Below are positions 45,124 to 53,750 of a stretch of DNA of 64,000 nucleotides, one piece after another. Position numbers and translations under genes: made by a program. Position 1 is the first letter of the stretch. The number at the start of each line of letters is the position of its first letter. Source of the DNA: Ensifer sp. IC3342. Lineage in GTDB: Bacteria > Pseudomonadota > Alphaproteobacteria > Rhizobiales > Rhizobiaceae. Below the pieces are notes generated by a model. It did not search any database, was not told where the DNA came from, and saw only the letters and a program-made list of their open reading frames with translations. The stretch is from contig NZ_JADYVE010000002.1 in NCBI RefSeq assembly GCF_020193655.1, forward strand, positions 496,001 through 560,000. Direction: 5' to 3'.

Positions 45124-45759
45124 TCACGAGGCAGCCCGTTTCAGACCGGCCGTCAGCAGGCCAGCACCGATCAGCAGCGAGCCGCCGGTGCGGTTGACGA
45201 CGCGGCGAATATTCGGCCTGCGGATCGTGTTTCGGGCGGCCGAGGCGAGAAAGGCATAGAGCGCTGCATTGAATGTCGCGAGGATGAGGAACGTCGCCTC
45301 GAAAATCGCCATCTGGGCAAAGAGCGGTTGCGACAAATCGAGGAACTGAGGCAGGAAGGCGACGAAGAAGATGATGCTCTTCGGATTTAGCGCGGTGACG
45401 GCATAGGCGTGCAGGAAGATACGCCACGGCCTTTCCGCCGAGGCTGTGCCGTCGGCATCCTGATCTACGTCGCCAACCGGTGCCTTCCAGAGCTTGATGC
45501 CGAGCCAGACGAGGTAAACGGCGCCGACCCATTTCAACACGGTGAAGATGGCGGCCGACGTCGCGAGCAAGGCGCCGAGGCCGAGCATCGAGGCGGTCAT
45601 GGCGGTGAAGTCGCCAAGCGCGACGCCAGCGACGGTCGCGCCGGCGGTCTTGCGGCCGTGGCCAAGGGAATAGGAGATCACGAGGAGAATGGTCGGGCCG
45701 GGGATGGCGAGCAGCACCGCCGAGGCGGCGGCAAAGGCAAACCAGTGTTCGAAGGACAT
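45124..45759 (-). CDS. LysE/RhtB-family amino acid exporter
   Basis: A 211-residue inner-membrane protein with about six hydrophobic segments. The hallmark AIPGPTILLVISYSLGHGRKTAGATVAGVALGDF near the N-terminus and LNPKSIIFFVAFLPQF in the middle define the family, which exports basic or hydrophobic amino acids and homoserine lactone. GGAG lies 7 bases before ATG 45759; an in-frame extension to 45813 is unnecessary. It is 91 bp downstream of the pfp gene on the same strand. Confidence 0.9.
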   Translation of the reverse strand: MSFEHWFAFAAASAVLLAIPGPTILLVISYSLGHGRKTAGATVAGVALGDFTAMTASMLGLGALLATSAAIFTVLKWVGAVYLVWLGIKLWKAPVGDVDQDADGTASAERPWRIFLHAYAVTALNPKSIIFFVAFLPQFLDLSQPLFAQMAIFEATFLILATFNAALYAFLASAARNTIRRPNIRRVVNRTGGSLLIGAGLLTAGLKRAAS

Positions 45760-45850
45760 GAAAAGGCTCCGCGCTAGAATGGTTTTCCTGGAAGGAACCG
45801 GGGAGGGAGCCATGCAAGCGCGGAGCCGTCAACTGCAGTTATGGGCGCAG

Positions 45851-47065
45851 CTAGTCCGCCGCCTGCCACTTCTGGCCGATGACGTCCATGACCTCGCCGA
45901 ACCACTTGGTCGATGTGTCGAAATGCTTGCCGCCCTTGATGCGCGGGAACTCGATCGTGCGCAGTTTGCCGCCTTGGTCCTCGTCATGGCCGGTAACACC
46001 GGAGACCTTGTTGAGCGCGCTTTCGACCGCGAGATCGACCATGCCCTGGATCAGGCGCAGGTCGTCGCCATTGGCGGGCGCGGAGCGCGCATAGTAGCCG
46101 GACTTCTGCACCATCGAGCGTTCGGCGCCGAGAAGTGCGGCGAACTGCTTCGAAAACCAGTTGCCGACGTTGATCGTGTCGATCTTCACGTGGCCGAACG
46201 CATCGCGCTTGACCGTCTCGCCGGCCGCCTCGCGTTCGGCGACGATCGCGTCGAGGCAGGCGCCTTCGCTGACGAACAGGGTGACGAAGCCGGCGCGGTT
46301 CATGACTTCGCGCAGGCGCTCGGCCTCGGCTTCGAGATCGAACTTCATCTCCGGCAGGTATAGGCCGTCGATGTTCTTCATCTGCGCGTTCATCATGAAG
46401 CCGTCGACATATTCCTTGCCATTGGCCATCTGGATATAGGCGCGTGCGGTTGCCGCCGTCAGCCAGCCGCAGTGGCGGCCCATCACTTCGTGGACGACGA
46501 GGGTGCGCGGCGCAGCGCTCTGCTCGTTGCTGACATTGTCGAAGAAGCGCGCGCCGTATTCGGCCGCCGTCCAGGCGCCGAGCGTCTGGCGGATCGGCAC
46601 CACATCGTTGTCGACCGTCTTCGGCAAGCCGACCACCGTCAGGTCGTAGCCGTTCGCACCGAGATAGGCAGCAAGATCGGCCGCGGTCGTATTGGTGTCG
46701 TCACCACCGATCGTATGCAGGATCGTAACACCGTCCGACGCCAGCCTTTCGGCGGCGACCCGAAGCGGGTTTTGGCCCTCCTTGACGAGCCCGCGCTTCA
46801 CGCAGTCGGCGGTGTTGGTAAGCTTGACGCGGCTGTTGCCGATCGGCGAACCGCCGTGGCGATGGAGGATATGCGCTTTCTCGCGCATGTCCTTGGTGAT
46901 CTCGATGCGGTCGGCGAGAAGCAGACCCTGATAGCCGGAACGGTAGGCAATAAGTTCGTAGTCGGGCGCGATGTCCGTATACCGTTCGATCAGGCCGCCG
47001 ACAGCGGATGAAAGGCAGGGGGCAAGCCCGCCCGCCGTCAGCATTGCGACTTTCTTCTTGGCCAT
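45851..47065 (-). CDS. pfp: Pyrophosphate-dependent 6-phosphofructokinase
   Basis: A 404-residue phosphofructokinase. The phosphoryl-donor motif is GGDDTN (residues 120-125); an Asp at the fourth position (GGDD rather than GGDG) is the known mark of PPi- rather than ATP-dependence. PKTVDND (148-154) and MGRHCGWLTAATARAY are the substrate-site motifs. It interconverts fructose-6-phosphate and fructose-1,6-bisphosphate reversibly. Strong ribosome site AGGAGG before ATG 47065. Rhizobia mainly use Entner-Doudoroff glycolysis, so it may serve gluconeogenic flux. Confidence 0.93.
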   Translation of the reverse strand: MAKKKVAMLTAGGLAPCLSSAVGGLIERYTDIAPDYELIAYRSGYQGLLLADRIEITKDMREKAHILHRHGGSPIGNSRVKLTNTADCVKRGLVKEGQNPLRVAAERLASDGVTILHTIGGDDTNTTAADLAAYLGANGYDLTVVGLPKTVDNDVVPIRQTLGAWTAAEYGARFFDNVSNEQSAAPRTLVVHEVMGRHCGWLTAATARAYIQMANGKEYVDGFMMNAQMKNIDGLYLPEMKFDLEAEAERLREVMNRAGFVTLFVSEGACLDAIVAEREAAGETVKRDAFGHVKIDTINVGNWFSKQFAALLGAERSMVQKSGYYARSAPANGDDLRLIQGMVDLAVESALNKVSGVTGHDEDQGGKLRTIEFPRIKGGKHFDTSTKWFGEVMDVIGQKWQAAD

Positions 47066-47388
47066 GGTTCCTCCTCGGCGATTCGGCACTGGCAACGGCT
47101 CAGCGGAGCCGGTCATGTTCATGATCCTTGCTCATTCAAGGACACCGTGGTCTAGCGCAAATCCGATGGAAGTTAAATGACAGGCCTGTGGATGCTTCAA
47201 TGTTCGGGCCGCCAGACGTCGAATCGTTCGACGCGCATATACTTCGAAATAGGTTGAGATTTAGGGCGATATGATTTATTGAGGGGCCATCACAAATCCG
47301 TCATCCGTGACGTTTCCGGCGATCGGCCGCTTGCAATTTGCCACCACTTCAGGTCATGCTGCATGGTGGACAGGGAAAAATCGCACAT
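47066..47388. other. Intergenic region with one perfect palindrome
   Basis: A 323-bp divergent gap between pfp and the TerB/DnaJ gene. The only notable structure is CGTCGAA-TCG-TTCGACG (47217-47233), a possible operator or transcription pause. No coding, RNA or repeat element was recognised. Confidence 0.4.
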
Positions 47389-48093
47389 ATGTCATTCTGG
47401 GACAGCTTGCTGAAAATTGTCACAGCCACCGGCAATGCGCTTGCGGGCGTGGTCGAGGCCGTTCGGACCCTCTTTGAAGGGGACCCGGAAACGCGGCGCA
47501 AGGTCGCATTCTCGGTCGCCATGATCGCGCTCTCGGCGAAGATGGCGAAGGCCGACGGCATCGTCAGCGAGACCGAGGTTGCCGCCTTCCGCGATATCTT
47601 CAAATTTCCCGCGGATCAGGCGCAGAACGTTGCGCGTCTCTACAACCTCGCGCGTCAGGACGTCGCGGGCTACGAGGCCTATGCCGAGAAGATGGCGTCG
47701 CTGTGCTCTTCCTGCGAAAAGAACTGCCCGATCCTCGAGGACATAATCGACGGGCTCTTCCACATCGCGAAGTCCGATGGCGCCGTGCATGAGAAGGAAC
47801 TCGCTTTTCTCATGCGGGTCGCGGAGATCTTCAAGATGGACGAGGAGCACTTCCAGCGCATCATGGCGCGCCATGTCCACCTCATGGGTGATCCCTATGA
47901 GGTGCTGGGCGTGTCGCCGAAGGACGATTTCGCCAAGATCCGCAGGCGCTATCGCGTGCTCGTGTCCGAGAACCATCCGGACATGCTGCTGGCGCGGGGC
48001 GTGCCGCAGGAATTTCACGCGATCGCGAACGATCGCATGGCGGCGCTCAACGCAGCCTATGAGGCGATCGAGAAAGAACGCCGCGCCGCATGA
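47389..48093 (+). CDS. TerB-like/J-domain protein (DjlA family)
   Basis: A 234-residue protein. Residues ~45-150 form a TerB-like helical domain (VAFSVAMIALSAKMAKADGIVSETEVAAFRDIF, IIDGLFHIAKSDGAVHEKELAFLMRVAEIF). The C-terminal ~65 residues are a J domain, DPYEVLGVSPKDDFAKIRRRYRVLVSENHPD, with the HPD tripeptide that stimulates DnaK. Unlike E. coli DjlA the N-terminus shows no strong transmembrane helix. Start choice is uncertain (47359 or 47389). It overlaps the amidase gene by 4 bp. Confidence 0.88.
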   Translation: MSFWDSLLKIVTATGNALAGVVEAVRTLFEGDPETRRKVAFSVAMIALSAKMAKADGIVSETEVAAFRDIFKFPADQAQNVARLYNLARQDVAGYEAYAEKMASLCSSCEKNCPILEDIIDGLFHIAKSDGAVHEKELAFLMRVAEIFKMDEEHFQRIMARHVHLMGDPYEVLGVSPKDDFAKIRRRYRVLVSENHPDMLLARGVPQEFHAIANDRMAALNAAYEAIEKERRAA

Positions 48094-48854
48094 CAGCGAA
48101 GACATGCGATTTTCCCGGTGCGCGCCTGGTGCCGTCGCCCAATCATGGCGAGCGAGCGGGCGGGCGCAATCCGGATATGATCCTGCTGCACTATACCGGC
48201 ATGGAGACGGCCGCTTCGGCGCTCGACTGGCTTTGCCGCGAGGAAAGTCAGGTCTCGTGCCACTATTTCGTCCATGAGGACGGCCGCGTCGACCAGCTCG
48301 TTGCCGAGGAGCGCCGCGCCTGGCACGCCGGCAAGAGCTTCTGGAAGGGTGAGGCGGATATCAACTCCTGTTCGATCGGCATCGAGATCGCCAATGCTGG
48401 CCATCCGGGCGGACTGCCGGACTTCCCTGAAGCACAGATCGAGGCGGTCGTCGAATTGTGTCGGGACTGTGGCCAGCGCTGGTGCATCGCCCCGGAAAGA
48501 GTGCTTGCACACAGCGATGTCGCGCCAATTCGCAAGGTCGATCCTGGAGAAAAATTTCCCTGGCATGTGCTGCACGCCAAGGGGGTCGGCCACTGGGTAG
48601 AACCGACGCCGGTCGGCGGTGGCCGGTTTTTCCAGCGCGGTGACCGCGGGCAGCCGGTCGAGGCGATCCAGTCGCTCTTGTCGCTTTACGGCTATGGTAT
48701 TGAAGTAACAGGCGATTTCTGTGAAAAGACGGAAGGCGCGGTGGCTGCGTTCCAGCGGCATTTCCGTCAGGCGAGAGTGGACGGAATCGCCGATGTTTCA
48801 ACCATCGACACGCTTCACCGCCTGCTTTCCGCACTTCCGAATCTCAGCCTTTAG
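48090..48854 (+). CDS. N-acetylmuramoyl-L-alanine amidase (AmpD/Amidase_2) with PG-binding domain
   Basis: A 254-residue zinc amidase. Amidase_2 signatures: MILLHYTGM with the first zinc His, CHYFVHEDGRVDQLVAEERRAWHAGKS, NSCSIGIEIANAG, and VLAHSDVAPIRKVDPGEKFPW carrying the second zinc His. The C-terminus is a PG_binding_1 repeat (VEAIQSLLSLYGYGIEVTGDFCEKTEGAVAAFQRHF). No signal peptide is apparent, matching cytoplasmic AmpD-like recycling of anhydro-muropeptides. It is translationally coupled to the TerB/DnaJ gene (ATGA). Confidence 0.92.
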   Translation: MTAKTCDFPGARLVPSPNHGERAGGRNPDMILLHYTGMETAASALDWLCREESQVSCHYFVHEDGRVDQLVAEERRAWHAGKSFWKGEADINSCSIGIEIANAGHPGGLPDFPEAQIEAVVELCRDCGQRWCIAPERVLAHSDVAPIRKVDPGEKFPWHVLHAKGVGHWVEPTPVGGGRFFQRGDRGQPVEAIQSLLSLYGYGIEVTGDFCEKTEGAVAAFQRHFRQARVDGIADVSTIDTLHRLLSALPNLSL

Positions 48855-49083
48855 GCGGCGATTTTTGGGGGCGCTAATTTAGCGCGCTCACCACTTTTCT
48901 GCGCGATTTTTTTGTGTTGCCACATGTTTACCATGATGGCCCCTTCATTTTCCCTGCCATCAACTGCAGGGGATGCAGCGCGACCGCGCCGCTCTTTTGT
49001 CAATAAAAACGATCGGGAAATTCGGTCGTGGCGGCGGGGTGCGCCGGCGCGAACGGTTCCCCAGACCGGAGACTTCAAACTAC

Positions 49084-49617
49084 ATGAGAATATCGTCTGT
49101 TGCTGCGGTGGCGGCATGCTTTGGCATGTTCTTCGCCGGGATGGGTATGTCGTATGCAGGGGATGTCGACAAAACCATCAAGACCTCTTCCCTCCCGTCG
49201 GTTACCAGAACCACGGGCTATCCGAAACCGGATCTAAGGCTGACAAACGGTTCCCAGTACACGATTCTCATCCAATCCTACGCCAAGCAATATGGCGTCC
49301 CCGCCGGCCTCGCCCACGCCGTCGTTCAAATCGAAAGCAACTTCAATCCGAATGCGCGCGGCAGCGCCGGTGAGATCGGCCTGATGCAGATCAAGCCCGC
49401 CACGGCTCGCATGATGGGCTATTCCGGTTCCGCCAAGGGCCTCTACGACCCGGAAACCAACATCAAGTTCGGCATGATGTATCTAGCGAAGGCGCAGGAG
49501 CTTTCGGACGGCACGACCTGCGGCACCATCCTGAAATACAATGCCGGCCACGCTGCCAAGCGCATGAATCCAGTGTCGAAGCGTTATTGCGGCAAGGTCC
49601 AGAGCATTCTGAACTGA
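49084..49617 (+). CDS. Small lytic transglycosylase (SLT domain)
   Basis: A 177-residue exported protein. A signal peptide of about 26 residues (VAAVAACFGMFFAGMGMSYAG) is followed by a compact SLT fold with catalytic Glu84 in GLAHAVVQIESNFNPNARGSAGEIGLMQIKPATARMMGY and the closing GTILKYNAGHAAKRMNPVSKRYCGKV. It looks like an export-apparatus or T4SS-type specialised transglycosylase rather than a full Slt70. No secretion genes are adjacent. Confidence 0.87.
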   Translation: MRISSVAAVAACFGMFFAGMGMSYAGDVDKTIKTSSLPSVTRTTGYPKPDLRLTNGSQYTILIQSYAKQYGVPAGLAHAVVQIESNFNPNARGSAGEIGLMQIKPATARMMGYSGSAKGLYDPETNIKFGMMYLAKAQELSDGTTCGTILKYNAGHAAKRMNPVSKRYCGKVQSILN

Positions 49618-49807
49618 GGGCTGAATCGTCGGTTCCGTGGTGGCGGCTTCGTCCCCGAACCGACATGACTTGCCTTGGATCGGTCCCGGTCCAAGGAGGT
49701 GGCCGGACAGGTCTCGCGTTCCGGCATACCGTTAATTTCCGAAGGAATTCGGTGCCATTGCTTTTGCGGTATGTTATCCCCGGCGAAGCGAACCATCGGG
49801 GACTGGT

Positions 49808-50995
49808 ATGTCGGAAGGGTTTGATTTCGCCGTCGTTGGCAAGGGAATGATGGGTGCGGCGGCAGCACGGCATTTGAGCATGGCTGGCGCGAGCGTTGCG
49901 CTCATCGGCCCGGACGAGCCGGACGATTGGGCCAACCACGGCGGCGTTTTCGCCAGCCACTACGACAACGCCCGTATTACCCGCACGATCGACCCGGACC
50001 CGGTTTGGGCCCGTCTCGCCCGCCGCTCGATCGATCGCTACCCAGAGATTGCCGGCGAGAGCGGCATCGACTTCTACGCCGAGGTCGGCTGCCTGATCGC
50101 CGCGCCGGCGCCAGGCGGCGAGTTCGACTATCTGAAGAACGTCGCGCACGCCCGCGACAGGCTAGGCGTCGACGCGCCGCTGATTTCGGACGATGACCTC
50201 GCTCAGCGCTTTCCCTGGTTCCGTTTTCCCAAGGGGTATGGCGGTATCCATGAGGTGCGCGGCGCGGGCTACATCAATCCCCGGGCGCTGGTGCTGGCGC
50301 AGACGCTCCTCGCCGAAAGATCGGGTGCACGGGTCATCCGTTCCGAGGTGATTTCCGTCGGCGAACATTCGGATCATGTCCGTGTCGCGACCGTCGACGG
50401 CCAAACGGTTTGCGCAGGGCGTGTCCTTGTCGCCGCCGGCGGCTTCTCGCTGTCGAACGCACTGCTGCCGCGGCCGATGGATCTTACGGTGAAGGCACGC
50501 ACGGTGCTTTTCGCCGAGGTCGGTGCCGAGGATCTCGCCGGCTTCGAGGGCATGCCGTCGCTGATTGGCGCGGCTGCAGAGCAAGAGCGAAGCTACTATT
50601 TGCTGCCGCCGGTTGTTTATGCGGACGGCAAACACTACATCAAGATTGGCGGCGACCCGACCGACCGGGTGCTTGCGAGCGAACCGGCGGTGAGGGAATG
50701 GTTCCGCGGTGGCGGCAACAAGGCGGCAGCCGATCATATGCATGGCCTGCTGGCCGAAGTGATGCCGGGCTTCCAGCCTGCTTCGACGCATTTTGCGCCT
50801 TGCGTCACTTCGTTCACGCGGCACGGTTACCCCTATATCGGCTTTGCCAGCGATCGCCTCGCTGTCGTCACCGGCGGCAACGGACAGGCCGCCAAGTGTT
50901 CCGACGAGATCGGCCGGCTCGGTGCCGTGCTCGTCTTGAACGGGCACCTTGATGCCCCTGAATACGAGACCGATTTTGCGGTTTCGTACCGCTGA
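49808..50995 (+). CDS. FAD-dependent oxidoreductase, DAO family (SolA-like)
   Basis: A 395-residue flavoprotein. N-terminal FDFAVVGKGMMGAAAARHLSMAGASVALIGPDEP is the Rossmann FAD site, GGVFASHYDNARITRTIDPDPVWARLARRSI follows, and VVTGGNGQAAKCSDEIGRL near the C-terminus contacts FAD. It resembles N-methyltryptophan/sarcosine oxidases that demethylate or deaminate secondary amines. A Cys (PCVTSFTR) sits near where some relatives hold covalent flavin, but covalent attachment cannot be judged here. It stands alone, convergent with nothing, upstream of rnpB. Confidence 0.85.
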   Translation: MSEGFDFAVVGKGMMGAAAARHLSMAGASVALIGPDEPDDWANHGGVFASHYDNARITRTIDPDPVWARLARRSIDRYPEIAGESGIDFYAEVGCLIAAPAPGGEFDYLKNVAHARDRLGVDAPLISDDDLAQRFPWFRFPKGYGGIHEVRGAGYINPRALVLAQTLLAERSGARVIRSEVISVGEHSDHVRVATVDGQTVCAGRVLVAAGGFSLSNALLPRPMDLTVKARTVLFAEVGAEDLAGFEGMPSLIGAAAEQERSYYLLPPVVYADGKHYIKIGGDPTDRVLASEPAVREWFRGGGNKAAADHMHGLLAEVMPGFQPASTHFAPCVTSFTRHGYPYIGFASDRLAVVTGGNGQAAKCSDEIGRLGAVLVLNGHLDAPEYETDFAVSYR

Positions 50996-51065
50996 CCGAT
51001 CCGCGTGAGCGAAGATGAGATATTCGATTTCTCTGGCGCTTGCCGCTTCGGTCGGCTAATGACCC

Positions 51066-51470
51066 CTCTGCCAGTTGGCCGGGCAGCCGCGCTCCGCAAG
51101 TGCCGAAAGGCCGCGGGGCGAGGAAAGTCCGGGCTCCACGGAAACACGGTGCCGGATAACGTCCGGCGGGGGTGACCCCAGGGAAAGTGCCACAGAAAGC
51201 AAACCGCTCCGCTTCGCGGAGTAAGGGTGAAAGGGTGGGGTAAGAGCCCACCGCGGACATGGCAACATGGACGGCACGGCAAACCCCACCGGGAGCAAGA
51301 CCGAATAGGGATGACACGGGCGCGCAAGCGTCCAGCCGGTTTCCAGGCGCGTCATCCGGGTGGGTTGCAAGAGGCTGCGCGCAAGCGCAGTCCCAGATGA
51401 ATGGCTGCCACGTCCTGTTCCTCCGGGAGCGGGGCCATACAGAACCCGGCTTACAGGCCAACTGGCTATT
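51066..51470 (+). ncRNA. rnpB: RNase P RNA
   Basis: Conserved bacterial class A features are visible. The first strand of P4 with GAGGAAAGTCCGGGCTCC is near 51118-51136, GGGAAAGTGCCACAGAAA at about 51180-51198, AAGGGTGAAAGGGTGGGGTAAGAG, and the 3' ACAGAACCCGGCTTACAG. An 11-bp closing helix P1 pairs GCCAGTTGGCC (51070-51080) with GGCCAACTGGC (51456-51466), and a U-run TATTTTTCTT follows. It processes tRNA 5' ends. Ends are approximate by a few bases. Confidence 0.95.
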
Positions 51471-51610
51471 TTTCTTCTTTGCTGCGCGCAGCCGCATTTC
51501 AAGCGGAACCACCCTTTTTCGAATCAACAGCCGAAAGTTCCCGCGACCATTGCTGCCGCAGGGCGGTTTCGCGCGGGATTCCAAGGGATTAGGGTCCCGG
51601 TCGTAACTCT

Positions 51611-51642
51611 TTGTTAAACTTAACAACCTATCAATATTTGAT
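51611..51642. promoter_or_regulatory. Two stacked palindromes between rnpB and mraZ
   Basis: TTGTTAA-AC-TTAACAA (51611-51626) and ATCAA-TAT-TTGAT (51630-51642) lie 30 to 100 bp before the TGGG repeats upstream of mraZ. Their symmetry suggests operators of an unidentified regulator of the dcw cluster. The TTAA half-sites are too close for the TTAA-N7-TTAA CtrA pattern. Confidence 0.4.
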
Positions 51643-51668
51643 CATCCGCGAGGCTTATTGCGAGCTTC

Positions 51669-51704
51669 TCCCATTGACGCCCATATGGTCCCATGTTATC
51701 CCAT
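51669..51704 (-). promoter_or_regulatory. MraZ-box operator: four TGGG repeats at 10-bp spacing
   Basis: On the minus strand, TGGGA/TGGGC units begin exactly every 10 bp (plus-strand CCCA at 51670, 51680, 51690 and 51700), i.e. TGGGN separated by 5 bases. This equals the operator format described for MraZ in E. coli. A TTGACG at 51674 with a TTATCC-like element about 17 bases on would place the promoter inside the repeats, so MraZ binding should repress its own cluster. It is about 175-210 bp before the mraZ ATG. Confidence 0.75.
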
Positions 51705-51879
51705 AATGGTACTGCGCAAGGGCCGCGTCGTGGCCCGCTATCGCAAAATTCCAAGGTTCCTTCCTCGGAAGGGTCGGGCGGACGCGCTTGTGTCCGGCGG
51801 GGGTCTTTTGCGCGCGCAGACATGTGTTCGCGCGGGCCAATGATCGTGGCCCGTCAGTCGGAGGCGGCCGTTTCGCGTC

Positions 51880-52320
51880 ATGAACCGCTTCTTGTCACAT
51901 GCTACGAACCGGATCGATGCAAAGGGGCGGGTGTCCGTGCCTTCGGCGTTCCGCGCCGTGCTTTCGGATGGGGGCGTCCGGGAGTTATACTGCTTTCAGG
52001 ACTTCGTCTTTCCGGCGATCAGCGTCGGTGGGCCGGAGCTTCTAGACCGGTTCGAGAAGCAGATGGCGGCAGAGGATCCGTTTTCGGATGCTGCGAACCA
52101 GATGTCGCTCCTCGTTCATGGGGGCGGCGTCTTTGTGAAGCTCGACCCGGAGGGCCGGTTGATGGTGACGGATTTCATTCGCGACTTCACCGGCATCTCG
52201 ACCGACGTGACTTTCGTCGGACGGGGCGATCATTTTCAGCTCTGGGAGCCGCAGGCGTTTGCGAGGGCGCAGGCGGAGGCCCGGGAAGGGCGCAAGCAAC
52301 GGGGGTTGCGTCCGGAATAG
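51880..52320 (+). CDS. mraZ: Transcriptional regulator MraZ
   Basis: A 146-residue protein of two SpoVT/AbrB-like DNA-binding repeats ([19 protein letters not shown] and [20 protein letters not shown]), first gene of the dcw cluster. MraZ forms ring oligomers that bind repeated boxes before its own gene and repress the operon; four such boxes are upstream. It is followed by rsmH after 14 bp. The ATG begins [13 protein letters not shown], the common alphaproteobacterial N-terminus. Confidence 0.95.
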   Translation: MNRFLSHATNRIDAKGRVSVPSAFRAVLSDGGVRELYCFQDFVFPAISVGGPELLDRFEKQMAAEDPFSDAANQMSLLVHGGGVFVKLDPEGRLMVTDFIRDFTGISTDVTFVGRGDHFQLWEPQAFARAQAEAREGRKQRGLRPE

Positions 52321-52334
52321 AATGGAGAGGCGGA

Positions 52335-53360
52335 ATGGTGACGGATCAAGGCGGCGGAGATTCTGAAGCCGACGGCGGACCGGTTCGTCACATTCCCGTC
52401 CTCTTGAGCGAAGTGCTCGCGGCCCTCGATCCCGCACCAGGCAAGGTCATTCTCGACGGCACGTTTGGTGCCGGCGGCTATACGTCCGCTGTCCTGAGAG
52501 CTGGTGCCGACGTGATCGCGCTCGACCGCGATCCGACGGCGATTGCCGCCGGTCAACCTCTTGCCGCTGCCTCCGAAGGGCGGCTCAAGCTCGTTCATTC
52601 CCGTTTCTCCGAACTCGCCGAACATGCGCCGGCAGGTGGCCTCGATGGCGTCGTGCTCGACATCGGCGTTTCCTCGATGCAGATCGACGAGGCCGAGCGG
52701 GGCTTTTCTTTTCAGAAGAAAGGTCCTCTCGACATGCGCATGTCGGCCGCCGGTGTCTCTGCCGCCGATGTCGTCAACCGCGCCAAGGTCTCCGATCTCA
52801 TCCGCATCTTCGGCTTCCTCGGCGAGGAGAAGCAGGCGGGCCGCATTGCCCGTGCCATCGAGAAGCGCCGTGCCGAGGCGCCGTTCGAAACGACGCGTGA
52901 CCTCGCGGGCCTCATCGAGACCGTGACGCCGCGGAAGGCCAAGGACAAGATCCATCCCGCGACCCGCGTCTTTCAGGCGCTGCGCATCTTCGTCAATGAC
53001 GAACTCGGGGAACTCGCCAATGCGCTTTTTGCCGCCGAGCAGGTGCTGAAGCCCGGCGGGCGCCTTGTCGTCGTTACCTTCCATTCTCTCGAAGACAGGA
53101 TCGTCAAGACGTTCTTCCAGGACCGATCCGGCAAGGCCGCCGGATCCCGCCATCTGCCGATGGTCGCCGCCCGCGCCGCAACCTTCACGCCAGTTGGCAA
53201 GCCTATGATCGCGGCCAGCGAGGAAGAAGCGTCCCGCAATCCGCGCGCCCGGTCCGCGAAGCTCAGGGCCGGCATCCGCACGGATGCCCCATCGCCGGGA
53301 AACGATCTGTCCATTTTCAATCTGCCGGAACTGGCGAGCCTTGCGAAATTGGGGGGCTAA
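52335..53360 (+). CDS. rsmH: 16S rRNA (cytosine(1402)-N4)-methyltransferase RsmH (MraW)
   Basis: A 341-residue SAM methyltransferase. [14 protein letters not shown] and [15 protein letters not shown] (SAM site), [30 protein letters not shown], and [18 protein letters not shown] with [14 protein letters not shown] are the family signatures. The protein modifies C1402 in the ribosomal P site. GGAGAGG precedes ATG 52335. The open frame runs further upstream through mraZ in another phase, but it is not part of this gene. ftsL starts 6 bp after its stop. Confidence 0.95.
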   Translation: MVTDQGGGDSEADGGPVRHIPVLLSEVLAALDPAPGKVILDGTFGAGGYTSAVLRAGADVIALDRDPTAIAAGQPLAAASEGRLKLVHSRFSELAEHAPAGGLDGVVLDIGVSSMQIDEAERGFSFQKKGPLDMRMSAAGVSAADVVNRAKVSDLIRIFGFLGEEKQAGRIARAIEKRRAEAPFETTRDLAGLIETVTPRKAKDKIHPATRVFQALRIFVNDELGELANALFAAEQVLKPGGRLVVVTFHSLEDRIVKTFFQDRSGKAAGSRHLPMVAARAATFTPVGKPMIAASEEEASRNPRARSAKLRAGIRTDAPSPGNDLSIFNLPELASLAKLGG

Positions 53361-53366
53361 GAGAAG

Positions 53367-53750
53367 ATGCTGCGAACGCTCGACATTGTCCTGATCGTCG
53401 TCATGACGGCAGCCGCTACGGTCACCTACACGATCAAGCATCAGGCCGAGAACAAGCGCGAAGAAGTTCGCCGGCTCGACGCCGCCATCAAGCTCGAGGA
53501 AGACACGATCGATCTCCTGAGGGCGGACTGGGCACTGCTGACCCAGCCGAACCGGCTAGAGCGCCTCGTGGCCGCTTTCGCCGCAGACCTGCAGCTCGCG
53601 CCGACACCCTCGACGCAACTCGCGCGGCCCGAGGAGCTTCCGATGCTGAAGGCCGATCTGCCGCAGCCGGAAGAGGACAAGGCGGCTGAAGACGGCATCG
53701 CCGCCGTCATCAAGACAGATGGTATCGCAACAGGATCGGTGGCGCGCTGA
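53367..53750 (+). CDS. ftsL: Cell division protein FtsL
   Basis: A 127-residue single-pass inner-membrane protein. An N-terminal helix (LDIVLIVVMTAAATVTYTI) is followed by a periplasmic coiled coil (KREEVRRLDAAIKLEEDTIDLLRADWALLTQPNRLERL), then an acidic Pro-rich tail. Sequence conservation is low in this family, so the call rests on length, topology and its place between rsmH and ftsI. It links FtsQ/FtsB to FtsWI in the divisome. It shares one base with ftsI. Confidence 0.88.
   Translation: MLRTLDIVLIVVMTAAATVTYTIKHQAENKREEVRRLDAAIKLEEDTIDLLRADWALLTQPNRLERLVAAFAADLQLAPTPSTQLARPEELPMLKADLPQPEEDKAAEDGIAAVIKTDGIATGSVAR

Noticed and set aside
48851-48934. A 27-codon minus-strand frame behind the amidase gene with AAGGGG before its ATG
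   Set aside because: The peptide is basic without a recognisable pattern and ends inside the amidase stop. The ribosome site is average, so coincidence is likely.
51611-51626. CtrA binding site upstream of mraZ
   Set aside because: The two TTAA elements are only 2 bp apart, not the 7 bp of the CtrA consensus.
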